A stretch of 64,000 nt of DNA from the NCBI GenBank assembly GCA_963931925.1, contig OZ007581.1, positions 15,289,322-15,353,321 on the forward strand, given 5' to 3'. The first letter of the stretch is position 1; every line of letters starts with the position of its first letter. A program made the position numbers and the translations under genes. The stretch is from Onchidella celtica. Taxonomy: Eukaryota; Mollusca; Gastropoda; Systellommatophora; Onchidiidae. Below the pieces are notes generated by a model. It ran no database searches, was not told the origin of the DNA, and worked only from the letters and a program-made list of their open reading frames with translations. Positions 13,146-24,241 of this stretch are shown here, in pieces.

Positions 13146-14347
13146 AGGTGAAACTTGAGTCGCCGGGTGGACACACCCCCGCCACCATTTTGTTAGACCA
13201 GGCGGGTTTGTTTACTTCGGCTTCCGTTAGGAAACATCGATCCTGTGAGTGCACAGAGGTTTTGTGACAAGTTTAAACAATGGAGTTGACCCAGACACTG
13301 TGCCAGACTGTGAGTGGAACAAAGATGTGACCGCATTTCCTCCCATCACACATGCTGAGATATTTTCATAATACTTGCTGTCAATGCCTACACCCATGAG
13401 CTGTTCAATGCAAATTTTGGAATTAGCACCCCAGACCTGTCAGTATTAGTATTACCCTGTTTTATTTTAAATGTTCTCCCCCATCGCTAACCCTAAAATG
13501 GATTAGATCTATCAAATGTGGACACCTGATATTAAATTAGTGGAGGAATCATAATCATTGAGTAGACTGGATCTAGATCTAGATTCTAGATCTTAATCTG
13601 GGAATGACGATGTTTTAGCAACAACTGTATCAAGGTGTTAGAGGCCCTAATTAGTATTGTGATATCAAATTAGGTTTGGAACATTAGGCCTACACCATCG
13701 GATTCAATAGCTTTGCCCAAGAAACCATGGAATTTTAGTACCACAATGTACACATTCAGGTTAGACACAACATGGTTAGGTTACAGCCATTTTCCTACAT
13801 TACATTTATATCTAGATCTAGATAGACTACATGTATTAATTATGTCTATATGAGCAACATTGTAACCCTGCATTCGGAACTTCTTCCAAACCAAACCAAA
13901 CCCTTCATAGCATTTCCCGGTTAGGAACTGGACTAAGCCTAAGGTCTAGGGTTAGAGTTAATTTGTGTCCAAGTGGCAGTTTCTTTGTTCATTTTAATCC
14001 TTTCTGCATCACAGGATTAGAAAAAATAACCTTGTGGTGAACTTTTACTATTTTGTTCTAGATGTCTTTTCGGCCGATGGCCTTTATCTCCATTCTCTCC
14101 TTCGCCTTTCTGATAAACGCTCAGCGGCCTCGCCCCCATTCTTTCTTATATTAGGAATAGAAAACATTCTTCGTCCAATTTTGTATTTGTTGGTGCAGCC
14201 AAACACTGCACACAAGTGCGGCATCTCGTTAATCGGTCTCACCCACGTCTATGCACTCGCTATCAGTCTAACACAGAGATCTGTGGTGTAACAAAATGGC
14301 TGCCTAGCTCCGGTAAACAATGCCGTGACGTCACGAAAGTTCCACCT
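13146..14347 (-). mobile_element. TIR element carrying a THAP-type coding fragment
   Basis: It interrupts the 73-bp minisatellite exactly. The left end AGGTGAAACTT and right end AAGTTCCACCT are inverted repeats, and both ends then carry a CCATTTTGTTA / TAACAAAATGG inverted block. Rejoining the flanks at an AT or ATA duplication restores the array unit, which marks the borders. It encodes a short THAP-like frame at 14084-14224 (-). A TGACGTCA palindrome sits at 14326-14333 next to the right end. Superfamily is unassigned. Confidence 0.75.
14084..14224 (-). CDS. THAP zinc-finger N-terminal fragment of a DNA transposon
   Basis: The 46-residue frame starts MPHLCAVFGCTN, continues to an FSIP segment and ends at EWR. 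The order Cys-x3-Cys, then F-x-I-P, then Trp is the first half of a THAP (C2CH) DNA-binding domain. The second Cys and the His are not present before the stop at 14084, so a splice or decay must intervene. THAP domains are the DNA-binding modules of P-element-type and some other transposases. The frame lies inside the TIR element 13146-14347, which supports transposon origin over a host gene. Confidence 0.6.
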   Translation of the reverse strand: MPHLCAVFGCTNKYKIGRRMFSIPNIRKNGGEAAERLSERRRREWR

Positions 14348-14520
14348 ATAAGACTGCATTTGTTGACGGACAATTTATTGTGGCACTGTACGCTGATGGA
14401 GTGTTTAGGGCAATAATGCAATAATACTGCATTTGTTGACGGACAATTTATTGTGGCACTGTACGCTGATGGAGTGTTTAGGGCAATAAGGCAATAATCC
14501 TGCATTTGTTGACGGACAAC
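14348..14520. repeat. 73-bp minisatellite, right part
   Basis: Units start at 14348, 14421 and 14494 with the same 73-base period and sequence as 12810-13145; the final unit is truncated. 14521-15827 beyond it has no recognised gene and would contain the promoter and 5' UTR of the gene starting at 15828; no clear core promoter element was identified. Confidence 0.9.
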
Positions 14521-15827
14521 CCGCAACCCATCTTATCCTCTCTGAAAGAGGACGTCATCTACAGCTAATCGACGCTGTTTAGGCCCTTCGCTCTCTGATG
14601 AAATTGGAAAACACAGAGGACGCCACATCACGACTAATAATAATTATTGTTGGCCTGAAAGATTTCTAAGACAGTGAAACGGAGCGCTGGAGATCCCGTG
14701 TCCATGTACTAGATCCCTACTATGTAGTATCGGTTACCATCAACTACCAGTAATTTCCTGCTATTGAAGTAAAATAGTTGTAAAAGTAATAATATTCTTG
14801 CACTTCTAGCATACAATGATAGCTCCAGGTAAATTTGTGGAAGTTTGATCTTCAAAATGTCCCGTTAATTGGGTTCATATTTGCCCGAACACATCGGATC
14901 TTGACGCTCTCACTAAACCCGATAGTTGTTACAGCAATATGACGTTAGCCCTCACCAGCCAGGGCTTAACCAATTAGTGTCAAGACCACTGCTGAATGGC
15001 AACCGATGTTTCCTTAACTAGGCTAAACGGCACACCGTGTATATTATAAAGGAAATTATCGCAGCCTCCAACAGCCTTGCCTACAGTATACACACTTAAT
15101 GTGGCTTCACAACGACTTCATACAATACCGTCTCCTTGCTGAGATCTGCACGTGCAGTCACCGTCTCAGATTTAAGTAGTGTGACATATAAAATTTGTTG
15201 TTCGAATTGCACCAAGTATCAGCTCATTTTTTTAAAAATGTCTTTTTTTCTGTATCCGAACAGATTTCATTATTTTGTGTAATTACTGAAAAGTGCTTCG
15301 CAAAAGAGAAGCTGTTTACAATCAAATATGTATGATTCTGTCATTACAACAGTTGGTCAGGTCATCAGAAGATTTTAGATTTCTGTTCATGTTATTACTT
15401 ATCTTTCTAAAATCTTTGAAATTTTGGACTTCGAATGAGATGTTAACACTTTCGTTGATGGTCGACTAGTCTTTTCATGAATTTTACCTTCCTGCACTGG
15501 AGACAAGTCTACGGAACCTCACGGGTATTACGTTACACAAAGGTTGCTGGTTTTCTGGATTTCACAAACAAATTCTGATAAATTGCAAGTCAAAACATTA
15601 ATTTAAAAGTTGATTTGTTTTAAAGGCAGGGAGTCACAACATGAAGAACTAAGAAGAAGGAAAAACGCAGAGAAAAATCATTCTATATTGGAGTTTTGTG
15701 ATTGTGACAACTACAAACTGTATCCTAGTGTTTATAGATTTGGACGGTTATTATTTATGTTATAAATTTTCGTTCTTAACCAGTTCATAAAGAGTTCAAG
15801 AGGATAATCATCCATCAAGCTACAGAC

Positions 15828-15837
15828 ATGGCACAAG
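15828..15837 (+). CDS. CARD-C1q gene, exon 1 (start codon)
   Basis: ATG GCA CAA G followed directly by the donor GTAAGT. The start has G at -3 and G at +4, a favourable Kozak context. The exon ends in phase 1, and its final G pairs with GT from exon 2 to make glycine. It is chosen as the start because exon 2 is open upstream yet has an AG acceptor at exactly the phase needed. Confidence 0.5.
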
Positions 15838-17331
15838 GTAAGTTAAATTATGGCTATCAGTAACTTCCAATTATGTGAATAATTTCTTTGTTTAATTAAA
15901 TAAATGTGTTTTCACTTCAACTAAAATGACATGACCCATCGTCATATTGTCATCAACTATTTTCTTTTTATTGTGAAGCCAATCCGAAATAAACGAAATG
16001 TGGCTACTTCTGTCTGTGAGTTTCACACTAAATTCCTACTTACAAACCACAGACATTAAAACCGATGTTCTGGAGTTTAGTCAAACGTGACATTTGTTTA
16101 CACAATCCAGACCATCATTGACAATAATTATTCTAAGACGTGGGAAAAATTCACGAAAACCTTGTTACGTTCAATTACCTGTTTTTAGTGGAACATAGTA
16201 ACGGACTGTGTCATGTATTGATCGAATTGAGTCAACCACATTATCATGTTTCTGATGGCAAGAAAATGACTGACCTACCACTGAACCAACATAATAACAC
16301 CGTGGATCAGAGAAATTGGATGTGTTGGCGATGACTGTAGCCCATGATGCTGTTTTGATGGAGGACAACTTTAAAATGTTTAATGTTTCTGGTAAACGTA
16401 TTCCCAAATCAGTGTCATTTGCATAATAGGTTGTATAAATCAGGCTGTCTCTTGGCACGGCAAAAAAAAAATGCATGGTATGGAATGCTTGAAAGAAATT
16501 GGTATGGAACTGGTATATTCACAAGAACAGGGGTTGAAGGGTTTTAGCAAATGTGAAAAATAGTTTACAAAAGAGCATGGTGCAAAGACAATAACTACAA
16601 TAATTAACTTGGGAGTTACATTGAAAAATTCAGTTTGCATAGGACATTTAGTTCATCGAAGGAAAAAGTGGTGTCCCGTTGATTCATAGAATATCTCCTA
16701 GACCTTCTAATGAGTTAACAGTTCAAATATATGTGTATTTTGTGGATTATTCCTCAATGACACTAGATTTTATGCTTTTACACAACCATTATGGTTTGCA
16801 ATCATGCTTCGTTTGTTTATGCCAAATTTCGGTAGATCCATTCCGTAGTTATGTTAGTCTTTTCATTACTAAGGGATTTTTTCTTTATCATTTTTTTTAA
16901 AACTCAATGTGGGCCCAGACTGCAAGCCCACCGAAAGCGCTAGAAATAAACATTATTACTAAGGATTGTGCTGTATCAACACTTGCCATTTAGAAGATCT
17001 TGAGTAGCTGGCTCGAAACTGGCTTGGCTTCGAAGAAAACTGGAATCCTTTCCGGTGCTCATGTTTCTTAAAAATAGGGATTCCCTGCCATTAACAGAAC
17101 AATTATTTAAAGAAGCACAAAGATATAGAACAACCAATGTTAAGTCGAAAAATGTTGTAAAGGTCGTGTTTTATATTCTAAATTCTAAGTCAGAAAAACC
17201 ATCTGAAATCTCAATAATGTCGATATATGTTAGGGGGGAGTTGGGATTCAAAACTTGACCATCATCAGCTTATGAGTATAGATTCGTGGAAGACTTATGT
17301 CAGTATCGTCTGCATTGTTTTCTTGGTCAAG

Positions 17332-17498
17332 GTTACCAACAAGAGCAACTGCCACTAGCGTCCAATCCCAGATTTTGGCCTGTGGATCCCCAGGTCATAT
17401 CAGAAATTGAGCAGATATTTCAGAACTATATTGTGCCAGGCAATGTGCTGACAGTGTTCCAGAAGTATTCTCCCAGTGTGCTAGTGGAGAAAGATAAG
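17332..17498 (+). CDS. CARD-C1q gene, exon 2 (CARD helices 1-3)
   Basis: The acceptor is TTTTCTTGGTCAAG and the donor GATAAG|GTAAGG. It encodes residues 4-59, ending VLTVFQKYSPSVLVEKDK. The pattern of a hydrophobic helix, a short loop with SPSVL, then an E-K-D helix start fits the first half of a CARD of the RIG-I/MDA5 kind. It ends in phase 0, matching exon 3. A short reading through the donor into the intron stays open, but the domain continues only after splicing. Confidence 0.65.
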
Positions 17499-17633
17499 GT
17501 AAGGGAACTGAAGAAAATTTTTAGATACAACTCTAAATTGCCTGAGATAGAGCCGTGGAGTTAAATATTTCTAATGTCACTCCATTAGTCACATTAGTAA
17601 TTCAATGAATCCAAACTATATTTGTAGTGTGTC

Positions 17634-18099
17634 GATTTGAGGTCTTTATTTTAGGAGGTTCGCTGCCCTTGGCATTTACACCTCACTTTACTTGTTTTTT
17701 ATTATTTCTTGTTCTTGCCGGGGGGGGGGGGGGATGATATGGATAAATTTTAATCTATTAATTTCAATTTTGCCCGGGCAGCGGCCTTTCGGCCTGCTCT
17801 TTACGATTTCCAACTGCCAAGGTATCTTTAACGTGCGCAACGTGCACACGGGCACTCCGAATTTTTTCGTCCTTATCCGAGAAGACTAGGTACTCGATCC
17901 TACCCCCCAATAGGACCAGGGACTTGAAAATATGAGAAAAATCCAATTTCCAAGAACTACTCGATCCTACCCCCCAATAGGACCAGGGACTTGAAAATAT
18001 GAGAAAAATCCACTTTCCAACATGCCTGCACTGCCCGGGTTTAGAACCCGGGACCCTTGGCATGAGAGGCGAGCACCTTGCCTCTAGACCACCTTGTCC
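17634..18099 (-). mobile_element. Full-length SINE copy, antisense in intron 2
   Basis: Inverse copy of the SINE at 9565-10038, flanked by the 13-bp target duplication TTTGTAGTGTGTC at 17621-17633 and 18100-18112. Head, duplicated body block, conserved core and TAAAATAAAGACC tail are all present. A run of G replaces the C-rich tract of the first copy. Confidence 0.9.
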
Positions 18100-18991
18100 T
18101 TTGTAGTGTGTCATATAGTACATGGACATTTATAAGAATTCGAGCATGTAGAACTTCAAATAGTATACCAGTATCAAAATAAAAAGACAAATTCATGGAT
18201 GGAATGATTTGTATCTAGTAGCTTTATTTGTGTATAATAAACTGTGTCACGAAATAGATTTTCGACTGCAATAACAACTCACTTCAAGGTATCGGTGCAA
18301 TTTGGAAACTGGAGTTATATGTTTTGAAGTATCATCCAACATGTCAACAATAAACGAAATTGTGCCCTTACTAAGATTAACTTATTAACTGATTTATTAA
18401 TTGGGTCTTAAGATAATATTGTACTAGCCTCCCTTGATTTTGTCAAAAGTGTGAATAATAACTCAGTAGCGAAGAGTATTTGAACTTTTCACAGACGGCA
18501 CCATGAACGAAGATAATTTTCTTGTTAAAGATCAGCTGAGAGCTAAAATGCTGAATCCATTCTAAAATAAATCAAACATATATTAACTGGGAATACCCTA
18601 GAGTTTGCTGATGTATGTCGGAAACTTATTCAATGTGAAGACAGGTATAATGTTTCTACTTGATGTAATTTTTCTTTGATATCCTGGATTTTTTTGCTTG
18701 GTTGACATCAGGCCTGGATTTAGGTGAAGAGAGACCATAGGCCATTGTCGCTGTGAGGTCCCTCCTCATCCTCCAACTCCCCGCTCGGAGGACGATGGAC
18801 GTTTTAAAAATAATTTGAGTAACCCCAATGACGATGATGGGTGTAAAATTACGCACTTCGCAGTTCCTTCTCGAAAGGACATAAACTGCTATTTTTCATT
18901 GCCATAGTAACTCAATAAATGTTAAAATACTGGGTTTTATGTAACTTTTCCTTTAACTGAACTTTGTACGTATTTTCTGGAAGACGCAGGA

Positions 18992-19240
18992 TGTTTCATC
19001 ATCATCATCATCATTGCCTTTCTCACCCTGGATCAGGGTATAGGCCACCAACAAACACTTTCCATCCCTCTCTATCATGGGCCAGTCTCTTTACATTATT
19101 CCAAGTCTTTCCGCTTCGTTGCACATCATTTTCTCTGGCTCTTCTCCACGTTCCGCGCGGCCTTCCTCTTGATCTCTTGCCCTGGGGATTCCAATCCAAT
19201 ACCTTCTTCGTGATGCTGTTTCCTGGCCTCCTGAGAGTAG
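18992..19240 (-). mobile_element. 3' end of a non-LTR retrotransposon with an (ATG)n tail
   Basis: On the minus strand the frame reads SRGRPRGTWRRA, then SGKTWNNVKRLAHDREGW and GLYPDPG before a stop. This basic linker and HDREGW motif is the typical C-terminal tail after the reverse transcriptase of invertebrate LINEs. A GATGATGATG tail lies at the 3' end near 18997-19013. The copy is strongly 5' truncated and lies in intron 2 of the CARD-C1q model. Confidence 0.7.
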
Positions 19241-19703
19241 AACAATAAAAATGTTTGTTTACTGTTATTTAAAAAAAACAACAACACAAAAACACAAAAC
19301 GCGAATCTCAAAATGCAGTCTAAGAAGTGCTAATCATATGACAACAAATGTATCTGTGTAACACTTAGATCCTACCGTATGATGTCATTATACAGTTGGT
19401 TTTAAAATAGATGAGTAAGAAATAAAGAAACTGCCGCGGTGTGGGCAGTGCATGGGATATTCCTGTGGTGCAAACTTTATGAGGGGTGAGCCATCAGTCT
19501 GGCGCCTACTCCAGGCTTGGTATGTTCCATCCCATAACTTGGAGAGGTAAGAAAATTACACACTATTTTGTTCAGACATTGCAGTGCATGGTCACATCTT
19601 ATGTAAGGAGAAGCTATGCAGGCCACAAAATATTGTGTAGATTGGCCTGGGGTGGCAAGGCCCGCTTAGATTTTGAGGCCAGAGGCTTCAGGCTACCTAG
19701 CCT

Positions 19704-20131
19704 ATAGGCCCATTGCGAATGACGTCACAGAGTGTTTTTGTTTTGTACTTCCGAAACCTAAAATGGCGGGTGGATCAGCCGACGAATGTAACTTCGAGAT
19801 AATGTCTAAGCGGTTAAAATGCCTACTGGTTGCGTTGCAGTTGGCTGTTATGACAGGGGTGGAAAGGATGGATCCGAGCTGGTCAGATTCCCGACCATCC
19901 GTGTAAACAAGGAAGAGGAAGTGAAAGAATTGACCGAACGTCTCCCATGTGCGTGGACGCACGTGTCATTGTTTACCGTTGTGAATTTTTCTTAGCTCGC
20001 CGCCGATTGGTTCGCGAGGCCTGAAGTGCTCGCAGCGCAAATCAGCTAACGAATCAAAATCAATGCTACCATCGCCATTGTGAGGCGTCGGTCTTGACAG
20101 CTTAAATGGCCGATATCCGCAATGGGCCTAT
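19704..20131 (+). mobile_element. TIR element carrying a THAP-type coding fragment
   Basis: The ends ATAGGCCCATTGCG (19704) and CGCAATGGGCCTAT (to 20131) are perfect inverted repeats of 14 bases. A TGACGTCA palindrome sits at 19720-19727 just inside the left end, followed by AAAATGGCGG. A THAP-like frame lies at 19819-19995. The flanks show no clear target duplication. Intronic in the CARD-C1q model. Confidence 0.7.
19819..19995 (+). CDS. THAP zinc-finger N-terminal fragment of a DNA transposon
   Basis: A 58-residue frame starting MPTGCVAVGCYDRGGKDG, with VRFP about 15 residues later and a Trp near residue 48. The C-x3-C, then F-P, then W spacing fits the first half of a THAP C2CH finger. 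The distal Cys-x2-His is absent before the TAG. It lies inside the TIR element 19704-20131, so it is transposon-derived and probably inactive. Confidence 0.6.
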   Translation: MPTGCVAVGCYDRGGKDGSELVRFPTIRVNKEEEVKELTERLPCAWTHVSLFTVVNFS

Positions 20132-20339
20132 TGGTAAATCCGGCACTGACTGACAGAGATTTGCTTTTCAGACATGTCACGAAAATATATTTTTCCAAAT
20201 GGTGTGATAAAAATTCGGACTATTGTGTAAAATTAGCCCAATATCCTTTTCACCAGCAAGCTGACCTTATATTACACCCCTGCCCTTATTGTTTAATATT
20301 ACTGAAGTACTTTAAATTTTTGTTCTGTGCAATATCCAG

Positions 20340-20505
20340 GAAAAAATTAAACAAGATACTCTGAATCATGGTAACAGAGAAGGAGCCACTACTTTACTGG
20401 ATCGGCTGAAAAGATACGAAGATTGGTTCGACTGTCTAACAAAAACTTTGTGCGATCAAGCCGTTAAACAAGAACATGTAGCAAAGATGATAGAACAAGC
20501 TGCAG
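20340..20505 (+). CDS. CARD-C1q gene, exon 3 (CARD helices 3-6)
   Basis: The acceptor is AATATCCAG and the donor CTGCAG|GTGAGT. The exon encodes EKIKQDTLNHGNREGATTLL and then DRLKRYEDWFDCLTKTL. The G-x-x-x-x-A-x-x-LL-x-x-L-x-R motif followed by a W-F-x-x-L helix is the classic second half of a CARD. Joined to exon 2 in phase 0, the two exons complete one CARD with no gap. This is the best evidence that the flanking small exons are real. The exon ends in phase 1. Confidence 0.75.
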
Positions 20506-21299
20506 GTGAGTATCATTTCTCCATGTTTCACCAACACATCAATCAAATGACACAGGGAAATAAATGTTTACAGTGGTGTACCTAAGTATTGGCTGAGCTG
20601 TGGACTTTTCTCTAGAAGAAATGTAAAAGAGATGATAAAATTATGGGTATGATTTATCATAGCCGATCGAAGACTCGAAATAACTCATACTGGATGTGAA
20701 ATGTTCACCTACACAGGCATGGAAATGGAAGAAGTAAGCAACAGCGGGAACTGCAAATAAAATGTGTTTATTAATAACTTGGAAAATTTATGCACGGGAT
20801 AAATAATTATTTGTATTGATCCTAAGCATAAATTATAATTGATGTTGAAAGTCAAACTTAACCTGGGCACTGTCTCATACTCATTTGTCACCCAATGCAA
20901 TATCAACGCTGTATATGGATCTTTACAAAGTTCCACATGATCAGAAAGTTGAGAAGCAAATGGAGTAAATATTGACCACATAGTCTTTAACTTACAAGGC
21001 ACATTGACCAAGAATTGACTGTTCTGAACCAGACGATAAATACATATTATTTTATTATTATGGTTTCGGGATTTTTAGAAATCATAGCTTGTCAGCATGA
21101 TGGGTAAAGTTCATATTTACACAGTTCCCTCAATTAGTCATAAATTCGGTTATAGGCAGCCTTTTAGTATCTAAACCCAGTTCAAAGATTGATTCGCAAA
21201 AGCTGAGATAAATTATGATAATATAAATGATTTAACCAAAAAAAAAAAGGCAATTCACAAGATATTTTACCAATATTGATAAAAGAGAACAAAAACATG

Positions 21300-22288
21300 T
21301 GTCACAAGTGGAGTGAGCGCGATTAAAAGGATTGCGGTAAAGTGGGTATAGAGTTGTAAGATTAACTCACTGATAGTTGAAGCAGACAGTTAACTGGAAA
21401 GCGTGCAATGACATGAGCACAGTTTTGGAGTTATTGAGGTAACGTCTGTGTAATGAAAAGTCACTGCAAGCTGAGAAGTTCAAGAGAACAGACGTGTGAG
21501 AGGCAGTCGGGAGTTTTGATTTATTCCAGTGAAGACTGGTGCCGGGTACAGGCTGAACGTTGTGACGGGGTCGGGCTGTGATGCCACCGTTGGGACAGTG
21601 AGGGCATAGCTGGGGCTGGGGGTGTACGCCAGTATCTGGGTGCCGACACCAAGGGTAGCTGTGGCGTAAGGCCGACAGGCAGCACAGTATCCGTGGCAGC
21701 CTGATTCGAGGAATCGAGGCTGGCCATATTTAGAAGATAAGTGACTTTACGAAAGCCTTCGTTGGTCGTGTGGTTGTTCCATGGGAACTTTGTCAGTAGA
21801 TGTGTTTGGAATACGAGGTGATGTATATAAAGTGATAAGGTGAAATATATTGACGCCTATTAAGTGCTGAACATGAAGTAATCACCTAAGTAACGAGTGG
21901 TTGAATATGAGATCACTTTGACTTAAAGGGTCATCGGGACGAACGTCTGAGATATATGTATTACGGTATTGTACTACAATGTAGTGCAGATATTGATGTG
22001 AGGTTGAGTTAAGGGCAGTGAGATATTGTACTACAAGGTAGTGCAGACATTGATGTTAGGCTGAGGCCAACTTTCATATTTTAAAGAAGTGACTATCCTG
22101 TAGTGGAACTGGAAGTGGAATGAATGCTTGAGGGGAACGAGTACTATGTTGTACTTATTTGATTGTATTTATTAATGTTGTAATAAATGTGTGAGCCTGT
22201 TTGACTGTTTTGTTAATTGTTATACTTGTTTGTTTGTGATTGTCTAACTGTCACATTAAGGACATCTCCCAATCTGGGATTTGTTACA
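21300..22288 (+). mobile_element. Solo LTR with 5-bp target duplication
   Basis: The 989-bp sequence begins TGTCACAAG and ends TTTGTTACA (TG...CA) and is bordered by ACATG at 21295-21299 and 22289-22293. A TATATAAA-like tract near 21824 and an AATAAA near 22184 support plus orientation. No internal domain remains. The minus-strand frame at 21521-21727 is within the LTR and not a gene. It is unrelated by eye to the other LTRs in the window. Confidence 0.7.
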
Positions 22289-22929
22289 ACATGAATGGAT
22301 TTGCAGGAAGAGACTGAATTTTCATAAATGAATGAAAATATGCTTAGTGAGTCCTGTCAATCAAATATCTTTTGTTGTGAAAATAAGTCAGGAACAGAAA
22401 CACAGACTAGGGGAAACGGCATAGCTCTACACCAGTGGATGGAACGTTTTTGCGAGGAAATTATGGCGTCTTTATTGGTAACTCACACTTTAGATATCCA
22501 TAAAGGAGACTTCTCTCTACAGTCATTATCCCATCTTACAGTGGTCCCTAGTCAAGTATAACATCGTTCACTTTAAACAGTGTAGCTTACATCTGATTGA
22601 AAGGTACTTGAATTCTACTGTAGACAATAATCATATTATGCGATTGTTATCAAACAGTTTGATCTTATCATAAGTTTTAAAACACATGAGTATAACTAGT
22701 GCATCATTGTGGCAATACTCAATTCTGTCATCCAAGTTTTGGCTTAGTTTATCAAACATTTACAGATGTACGGTAATTTTGATTCAACACTGTTTCAAGG
22801 GGAAAAAAACGTATCGGTGCAATGAGGCAGTAATAAATCACATTTATTTGACTCTAGTAGAGTCTGATGATGATGGTGGTGACTGTTCACATGAAGTGAC
22901 ATGATTTGACAAATCTTTTGAACATTAGT

Positions 22930-22998
22930 GTTGTGTGTGTGTGTGTGTGTGCGTGTGCGTGTGCGTGTGCCTGCGCTTGCGCGTGCGCGTGTGCGCGG

Positions 22999-23072
<74 letters not shown>
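22930..23072. repeat. Alternating purine-pyrimidine (TG)n/(CG)n tract
   Basis: About 140 bases of almost perfect alternation of TG with CG blocks, including a (CGTG)n core. Such sequence is prone to form Z-DNA. Intronic in the CARD-C1q model; open frames are artefacts. Confidence 0.9.
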
Positions 23073-23077
<5 letters not shown>

Positions 23078-23339
23078 TTGACTAGACACGGTCTTGTCGA
23101 TGCATTCATGAAGCAGATTGTTGTTTTATATCATTTTATTTCGCTTGGAGTAAGATTTCTAAAACGGTTTCTTTGTCATGACATAGAGCTGTTCATTGAT
23201 TTCCAATGAAATCGAACAATTAGAGACATAGCCAAAGAAAGTCAGGAGATGAAATTAATCCTTGACGAAGGTGAACACAGCCTTAGAGTTACCTGCCATG
23301 TAAACTTTGTCTCTCCCATGTGATCTGTTTGTGTTTCAG

Positions 23340-23374
23340 GAGTTCAAACAAGAGAAGATGAAGATGAGCATGAG
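23340..23374 (+). CDS. CARD-C1q gene, exon 4 (acidic linker)
   Basis: A 35-base exon bounded by GTGTTTCAG and GAG|GTAAGT, phase 1 in and phase 0 out. It encodes a short acidic segment, VQTREDEDEHE, between the CARD and the coiled coil. Microexons are hard to prove by eye; strong splice consensus at both ends and correct phase support it. Confidence 0.5.
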
Positions 23375-23604
23375 GTAAGTTAAGCTCTCTCTTGAGTTGT
23401 GACGACATCACTGGGTGCAATGTAATTTCAGTAAGAAATCAGTGGATCATGAGCTATTGAATACACACACAATGTTGCAAGACGTTAGTTTTTTTTGTTG
23501 GCTTTCGTCAGAAATCTGAAAGTCCCAGAGTAACACGTGGGCAACTTGACATTAGTGCATTTGAGAAATTAATCAGTCATGTAGACATGGTCAACTGGTC
23601 TCCA

Positions 23605-24062
23605 GAACAGCACAGACATGTGTTCACTGGTCTTCACACTAACACAGACATTTATCCACTGGTCTTCACACCAACGCAGACATGTATCCACTGGTCTTCA
23701 CACCAACACAGACATGTGTCCACTGGTCTTCACACCAACACAGACATGTGTCCACTGGTCTTCACAACAACACAGAAATGTGTCTACTGGTCTTCACACC
23801 AACACAGACATGTGTCCACTGGTCTTCACACCAACACAGACATGTGTCCACTGGTCTTCACACCAACACAGACATGTGTCCACTGGTCTTCACAACAACA
23901 CAGAAATGTGTCCACTGGTCTTCACACCAACACAGACATGTGTCCACTGGTCTTCACACCAACACAGACATGTGTCCACTGGTCTTCACACCAACACAGA
24001 CATGTGTCCACTGGTCTTCACACCAACACAGACATGTATCCATTGGCCCTCACACCAACACA
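23605..24062. repeat. 32-bp minisatellite, about 14 copies
   Basis: The unit contains CACTGGTCTTCACACCAACA and GACATGTGTC and repeats every 32 bases. Because 32 is not a multiple of 3, and the unit lacks stops, all three plus frames stay open for over 500 bases. These long frames are therefore not genes. It ends about 95 bases before exon 5. Confidence 0.95.
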
Positions 24063-24156
24063 GATGTATGTCCTCTGGTCCTCACACCGACGCCGATATA
24101 TATGTGTCCATTTTACATTATGTTACCTAATACCAAATGGAATCCAATTTCTTCAG

Positions 24157-24241
24157 ATAACACCAAGAAAAGTACTGGAGTTGCAAAGGAAGATAAGATC
24201 TCTTGAGATGCAACTGGAGGAGAAAGAAATAGAAAATAAAG
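24157..24241 (+). CDS. CARD-C1q gene, exon 5 (coiled coil)
   Basis: The acceptor is TTTCTTCAG and the donor AAATAAAG|GTGAGC. It encodes 28 residues beginning ITPRKVLELQRK and including LEMQLEEKEIE, with leucine/isoleucine heptad spacing typical of a coiled coil. Phase 0 in, phase 1 out. A 32-bp minisatellite ends about 95 bases upstream, and its open frame runs into this exon, but the acceptor marks the likely coding start. Coiled-coil stalks usually drive trimerisation of C1q heads. Confidence 0.6.

Noticed and set aside
13556..13600. CTAGATCTAGAT palindromic run as a possible CRISPR or satellite
   Set aside because: Too short and not arrayed; eukaryotic context makes CRISPR implausible. 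No CRISPR array exists in the window.
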